64,000 bases of DNA from Butyrivibrio sp. (GTDB taxonomy: Bacteria; Bacillota; Clostridia; Lachnospirales; Lachnospiraceae), in NCBI GenBank assembly GCA_015056575.1, contig SVGA01000004.1, positions 1 to 64,000 of the forward strand. Direction: 5' to 3'. Position 1 is the stretch's first letter, and each line of letters opens with the position of its first letter. Positions 60,672 to 64,000 of this stretch are shown here, one piece after another. Position numbers and translations under genes: made by a program. Under the pieces are notes generated by a model. The model did no database searches. It saw nothing but the letters and a program-made list of their open reading frames with translations, and was not told the DNA's origin.

Positions 60672-62492
60672 ATGATAAGAATTAACCAGATTAAGATTCC
60701 AATTGAAATAAATAACAGATCCCATGACAAATCTAAACTCGAAACACGAGAAAAGGCATCAGAAGTCGGGCTGTTAAACGAGCTGCGAAAAAAAGCTGCG
60801 AAAATACTGCGCATAGATGCAGGGCAGATTGAAAGCTTTGAAATCGTAAAGCATTCGATCGATGCAAGGAAAAAGCCTGAGCTCTACGATGTTTATGTTG
60901 TTGATCTGAAAGTCAGAAATGAGAAAAATGTTGTGAAAAAATGCCGTGACAAAAACGTCTCGGTAGTTGAGGAAAAGAGCTATGATTTCCTCGAGAAAGT
61001 AAGCAGATTAAATGGTGTCCGTAAGCCCGGCCGCATCGTCATCGTCGGCGCGGGACCGGCGGGATTGTTTTGCGGGTATGAGCTGGCAAAGCACGGGTAT
61101 AAGCCCATTATCATCGAGCGTGGTGCGGATGTAGATAAGAGAAGCGAAATTGTTGAGAGGTTCTGGGAGAGCGGAGAACTTGACCTTAAGACAAACGTTC
61201 AGTTTGGTGAGGGCGGAGCCGGGACTTTCTCGGATGGCAAGCTCAATACCATGGTCAAGGATAAAGAGGGAAGAGGCGCGGAGGCCCTTAGGATCTTTAC
61301 CTTGAATGGAGCGCCGGAGCGGATCAGGTACGAGTCTAAGCCTCACATTGGAACCGATATCCTTAAAGACGTAGTTAAGAATATCAGAAACGAGATCATA
61401 AATTACGGAGGGCAGGTCCTATTTGAGACTTTGCTGACAGAGCTGATAACAGACACAGCCGGGGAAATCAAAGCTATAAAGGTCAGTAGTCAAAGAAGCA
61501 TCGAGGAAGATCTATATGACGAAAAAGCACTTAGAAAAGCCCCGACAGTTATTGATCAGGCGAATAATGAGGCAGTACACGCTGATGAATATATTATAAA
61601 TTGCGACGCAGTCGTCCTCGCCATAGGACACAGTGCCCGCGATACTTTTGCTATGCTTAAGGAAAAGAATGTAGACATGCAGCCCAAGCCTTTTGCGGTG
61701 GGCTTTAGAGTTGAACATCCCCAGAGTCTTATAAATATGTCCCAGTACGGCACAGATGCTTCCGGAATCCTTCCTGCAGCGCCTTACAAGCTCACAACCA
61801 CAACAAAATCAGGAAGAGGAGTGTATTCCTTCTGCATGTGCCCCGGCGGATATGTTGTAAACGCATCTTCCGAGGAGGGCAGACTTTGTGTCAACGGGAT
61901 GAGTTACAGCAAAAGAGACGGCAAAAATGCCAACTCAGCTATAATAATAACTGTAGATCCAAAGGACTTTGGCTCCGATGATGTTCTTGCGGGAGTTGAG
62001 TTCCAGAGAAGCTTAGAGAAAAGAGCCTTCGACCTGGCGGGAGGTAAGATTCCCGTTGAGTACTATGGAGACTTCAAGCGGGCTGTAAATTCGGCAAATA
62101 CAGATGAACAGAAAAATCATACATCTGTTGGCGCAACCCAAGACAATACATGCAGTATAGACCCGGAAACCTTCACCCCTCAGATGAAGGGCGCCTGTGA
62201 GTTTGCTACTGTTCACACCATACTTCCCAAAGACCTGAACGAAGCCTTTGTTGAAGGAATGGAGAATTTCGGTCGCACGATAAAAGGCTACAATGATGCC
62301 CATGCCCTTGTCTCCGGCGTTGAGAGCAGAACTTCCTCACCGGTAAGGATAAACAGAGGTAATGACGGGCAGTCCCTTAATATAAAAGGTCTTTTCCCCT
62401 GCGGAGAAGGAGCTGGCTACGCAGGAGGCATTATGTCCGCAGCAATGGACGGCATCCGCACCGCGGAGCTGGTGGCTGCGCAAATATTATGA
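60672..62492 (+). CDS. FAD-dependent dehydrogenase (COG2509-like)
   Basis: The 606 residues have an N-terminal unique domain (about 1-110) and an FAD-binding fold with IVIVGAGPAGLFCGYELAKHG and IIIERGADVDKRSE. The sequence QFGEGGAGTFSDGKLNT and the C-terminal FPCGEGAGYAGGIMSAAMDG are hallmarks of this uncharacterised dehydrogenase family. The start at 60672 has AAGGA 7 bp upstream; the frame stays open to 60579, and upstream codons would add KEQDI-type repeats. Substrate unknown. Confidence 0.88.
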   Translation: MIRINQIKIPIEINNRSHDKSKLETREKASEVGLLNELRKKAAKILRIDAGQIESFEIVKHSIDARKKPELYDVYVVDLKVRNEKNVVKKCRDKNVSVVEEKSYDFLEKVSRLNGVRKPGRIVIVGAGPAGLFCGYELAKHGYKPIIIERGADVDKRSEIVERFWESGELDLKTNVQFGEGGAGTFSDGKLNTMVKDKEGRGAEALRIFTLNGAPERIRYESKPHIGTDILKDVVKNIRNEIINYGGQVLFETLLTELITDTAGEIKAIKVSSQRSIEEDLYDEKALRKAPTVIDQANNEAVHADEYIINCDAVVLAIGHSARDTFAMLKEKNVDMQPKPFAVGFRVEHPQSLINMSQYGTDASGILPAAPYKLTTTTKSGRGVYSFCMCPGGYVVNASSEEGRLCVNGMSYSKRDGKNANSAIIITVDPKDFGSDDVLAGVEFQRSLEKRAFDLAGGKIPVEYYGDFKRAVNSANTDEQKNHTSVGATQDNTCSIDPETFTPQMKGACEFATVHTILPKDLNEAFVEGMENFGRTIKGYNDAHALVSGVESRTSSPVRINRGNDGQSLNIKGLFPCGEGAGYAGGIMSAAMDGIRTAELVAAQIL

Positions 62493-62599
62493 TAAATGTC
62501 GATATGGCATAACTGCTCATTCGGAGCTATCAAAGACAGAAAGCTCAATGCAGCGAAGCTATGCACTTCCGGCACATGATCAAACAAAGGAGTCCACCC

Positions 62600-62899
62600 A
62601 TGTCTACACAGGATGCGGTAAAAGAAAAATCAAAAAGCAATATCAAGGAACCCAGACAATACAACGTTGTCATGCACAACGATGATTTCACCACCATGGA
62701 ATTTGTGGTGGAGGTTCTTGTAGATATTTTCCATAAGGATGAAGTGACAGCCCAGGCAATAATGCTGAACGTTCACAAAAAGGGAAAAGCCGTGGTTGGA
62801 AAATATCCCTACGACATCGCCAGTACCAAGGTCAACGCAGCCCTGTCACGGGCCAAGAGCCAGGGCTTCCCTTTCCGTATGACGGTGGAAGAGGCATGA
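62600..62899 (+). CDS. clpS: ClpS adaptor protein
   Basis: The 99-residue protein delivers N-degron substrates to the ClpAP protease. Signatures are YNVVMHNDDFTTMEFVVEVL (Asp/His pocket) and KGKAVVGKYPYDIA. GGAG lies 6-7 bp before ATG 62600. A ClpA-type gene follows, as expected. Confidence 0.95.
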   Translation: MSTQDAVKEKSKSNIKEPRQYNVVMHNDDFTTMEFVVEVLVDIFHKDEVTAQAIMLNVHKKGKAVVGKYPYDIASTKVNAALSRAKSQGFPFRMTVEEA

Positions 62900-62994
62900 C
62901 TTAATCTGTTTAAGAAGAAGCCCCCACAGACAGTACGGACCCTGTGCCATAAGGTTTTATAAAGTACCGCAAAAACTATCCGGGAGACCATAAT

Positions 62995-64000
62995 ATGAAT
63001 CTTTCAGAGAATACCTCGCAGATCCTGCAGAATACTGTGAAATATGCAAGAGAGAACAATTACGAATACGTTACGCCTGAGATGCTGCTTCTTTTCATAA
63101 TGAGGGACGCAACCTTTGCGGAGGCCTTTTATTACTGCGGAGGAGACAGCACCATTCTGGCATCGCAGCTAAACGCCTACATTTCAAGCTATATTGAGAA
63201 GTCAGAGGGAAAAGAGCCGGAGCTCTCGGCGGGACTTAGCTTTGTGCTGGCTTTTGCGGGGCAGAGCGCTTACAGCAGCGGCAATGAGGAGATAAATGTA
63301 AGGCATCTTGTCCACGCCATCTGGAATCTGGATGAGAGCTACGCCAAGTATTACCTTGAACAGCAGCTTTCCGAGGCAGACCTTCTCCAGGAGATGGCCA
63401 ATATAGAGGATGCTGCAGGAAGGGAGGATGAAGTCGAAATTCCCTTTGGAAAAGACGGATCGGCAGGTAATGAGGACGGACACAACGAATCACGCAGAAA
63501 TCAGGAAGATAACTGGAAGCTATACGCGCCATGCCTCAACGATACCCTGAAGGACGTTAATCCGCTTATAGGCAGAGAAACTGAGCTGGAGCGGACAATT
63601 CAGATCCTTTGCAGGAAGGACAAGAATAACCCCCTTCACATCGGCGAGCCCGGTGTCGGCAAAACCGCCATTACCTACGGACTTGTTGAACTCCTTAAAC
63701 AGGATAAGGTTCCGGATGCCATAAAGGGAGCGAAGGTATTTGCCCTGGACCTTGGCGGAATGCTGGCGGGAACCCAGTACAGAGGAGACTTTGAAAAGAG
63801 ATTCAAGAAGGTTCTTTCTGAGATCGGCAAGGAAGAAAGACCCATTATCTATATAGACGAGATCCACAATTTATCGGGCGCAGGAGCGGTTGGTGAAGGC
63901 TCTTTTGACGCATCAAATATGCTAAAGCCCTATCTGTCTGACGGTCATATCAGATTCATAGGCGCCACCACTTTCGAGGAGTACAAAAAATATTTCGAGA
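62995..64000 (+). CDS. clpA: ClpA-type AAA+ unfoldase subunit, 3' end outside the window
   Basis: The visible 335 residues show the Clp N-domain (about 1-150, NTSQILQNTVKYARENN and two Clp repeats). A linker follows, then the first AAA+ module with LIGRETELERTIQILCRKDKNNP, Walker A GEPGVGKTAI, LAGTQYRGDFEKRFKKVL and Walker B IIYIDEIHN. Adjacency to ClpS supports ClpA over ClpC. GGGAG lies 8 bp before the ATG. The protein continues beyond 64000. Confidence 0.92.
   Translation, partial: MNLSENTSQILQNTVKYARENNYEYVTPEMLLLFIMRDATFAEAFYYCGGDSTILASQLNAYISSYIEKSEGKEPELSAGLSFVLAFAGQSAYSSGNEEINVRHLVHAIWNLDESYAKYYLEQQLSEADLLQEMANIEDAAGREDEVEIPFGKDGSAGNEDGHNESRRNQEDNWKLYAPCLNDTLKDVNPLIGRETELERTIQILCRKDKNNPLHIGEPGVGKTAITYGLVELLKQDKVPDAIKGAKVFALDLGGMLAGTQYRGDFEKRFKKVLSEIGKEERPIIYIDEIHNLSGAGAVGEGSFDASNMLKPYLSDGHIRFIGATTFEEYKKYFE

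Overview
The window looks like chromosomal DNA of a Gram-positive, anaerobic, plant-fibre-degrading member of the Clostridia, most likely Lachnospiraceae of the Butyrivibrio/Pseudobutyrivibrio kind. This is inferred from gene content and protein style: LplB/YtcP-type sugar importers with an LplA/YtcQ-like lipoprotein, GH43 enzymes without signal peptides, a uronate pathway, NfnAB-type bifurcating oxidoreductases, formate-THF ligase, and a clostridial-style TIR-TPR protein. Shine-Dalgarno sites are strong (GGAGG-like). Several reading frames extend upstream of their RBS, so I moved those starts downstream. I saw no prophage, no IS transposase and no CRISPR array.

Layout. 1-400: tail of a response-regulator-like protein and tRNA-Gly(CCC). 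490-15865: a Gram-positive polysaccharide utilisation locus for uronate-containing, probably pectic, glycans. It holds a LacI regulator and uxaC on the minus strand. Diverging from them are uxaA, a sugar-binding lipoprotein, two permeases, a rhamnogalacturonan-acetylesterase-like esterase, two cytoplasmic GH43 enzymes (one fused to ankyrin repeats), an ABC exporter and a TIM-barrel isomerase. Four near-identical 14-bp operators (TGAAAACGCTTACA type) sit at the promoters, so the LacI protein probably controls the locus. Extracellular oligosaccharides would be imported, deacetylated and trimmed in the cytoplasm, and their uronic acids sent through UxaC and UxaA to KDG. UxaB is not in the window.

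15837-31302: mostly housekeeping: an uncharacterised cNMP-fold protein, pepF, tmcAL, ackA, a DhuI/RpiB-type isomerase, a TPR membrane protein, a CDF metal exporter, gpmI, and the secG-rnr-smpB block. ackA and the isomerase converge on a 233-bp imperfect inverted repeat. 31321-39211: two accessory genes, a double-TIR/Sel1/TPR protein and a 1847-residue secreted Ig-like protein. They lie between smpB and ssrA (tmRNA), which are usually adjacent partners.

39618-47929: tmRNA, proB, a 690-bp intergenic region made of three different repeat families, a hypothetical gene, ftsK, fhs and folD. 47955-58746: two membrane-anchored proteins (zinc-ribbon/TPR and MORN), an NfnAB pair, DegV, rlmH, and the conserved phoH-(7TM-HD)-ybeY group. 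Its HD protein has lost the catalytic HD pair and the extracellular domain. 58747-64000: a flavoprotein with a tandem Gly/Asp insert, a repeat-rich intergenic region with a MITE-like element, a second flavoprotein preceded by 15-bp tandem repeats, clpS, and the start of a clpA-type gene that runs off the window.

The best candidates for something new are the TIR-TIR-Sel1-TPR protein and its location, the ankyrin-GH43 fusion, the repeat mosaic at 40998-41610, the long inverted repeat at 22540-22772, and the degenerate 7TM-HD protein.
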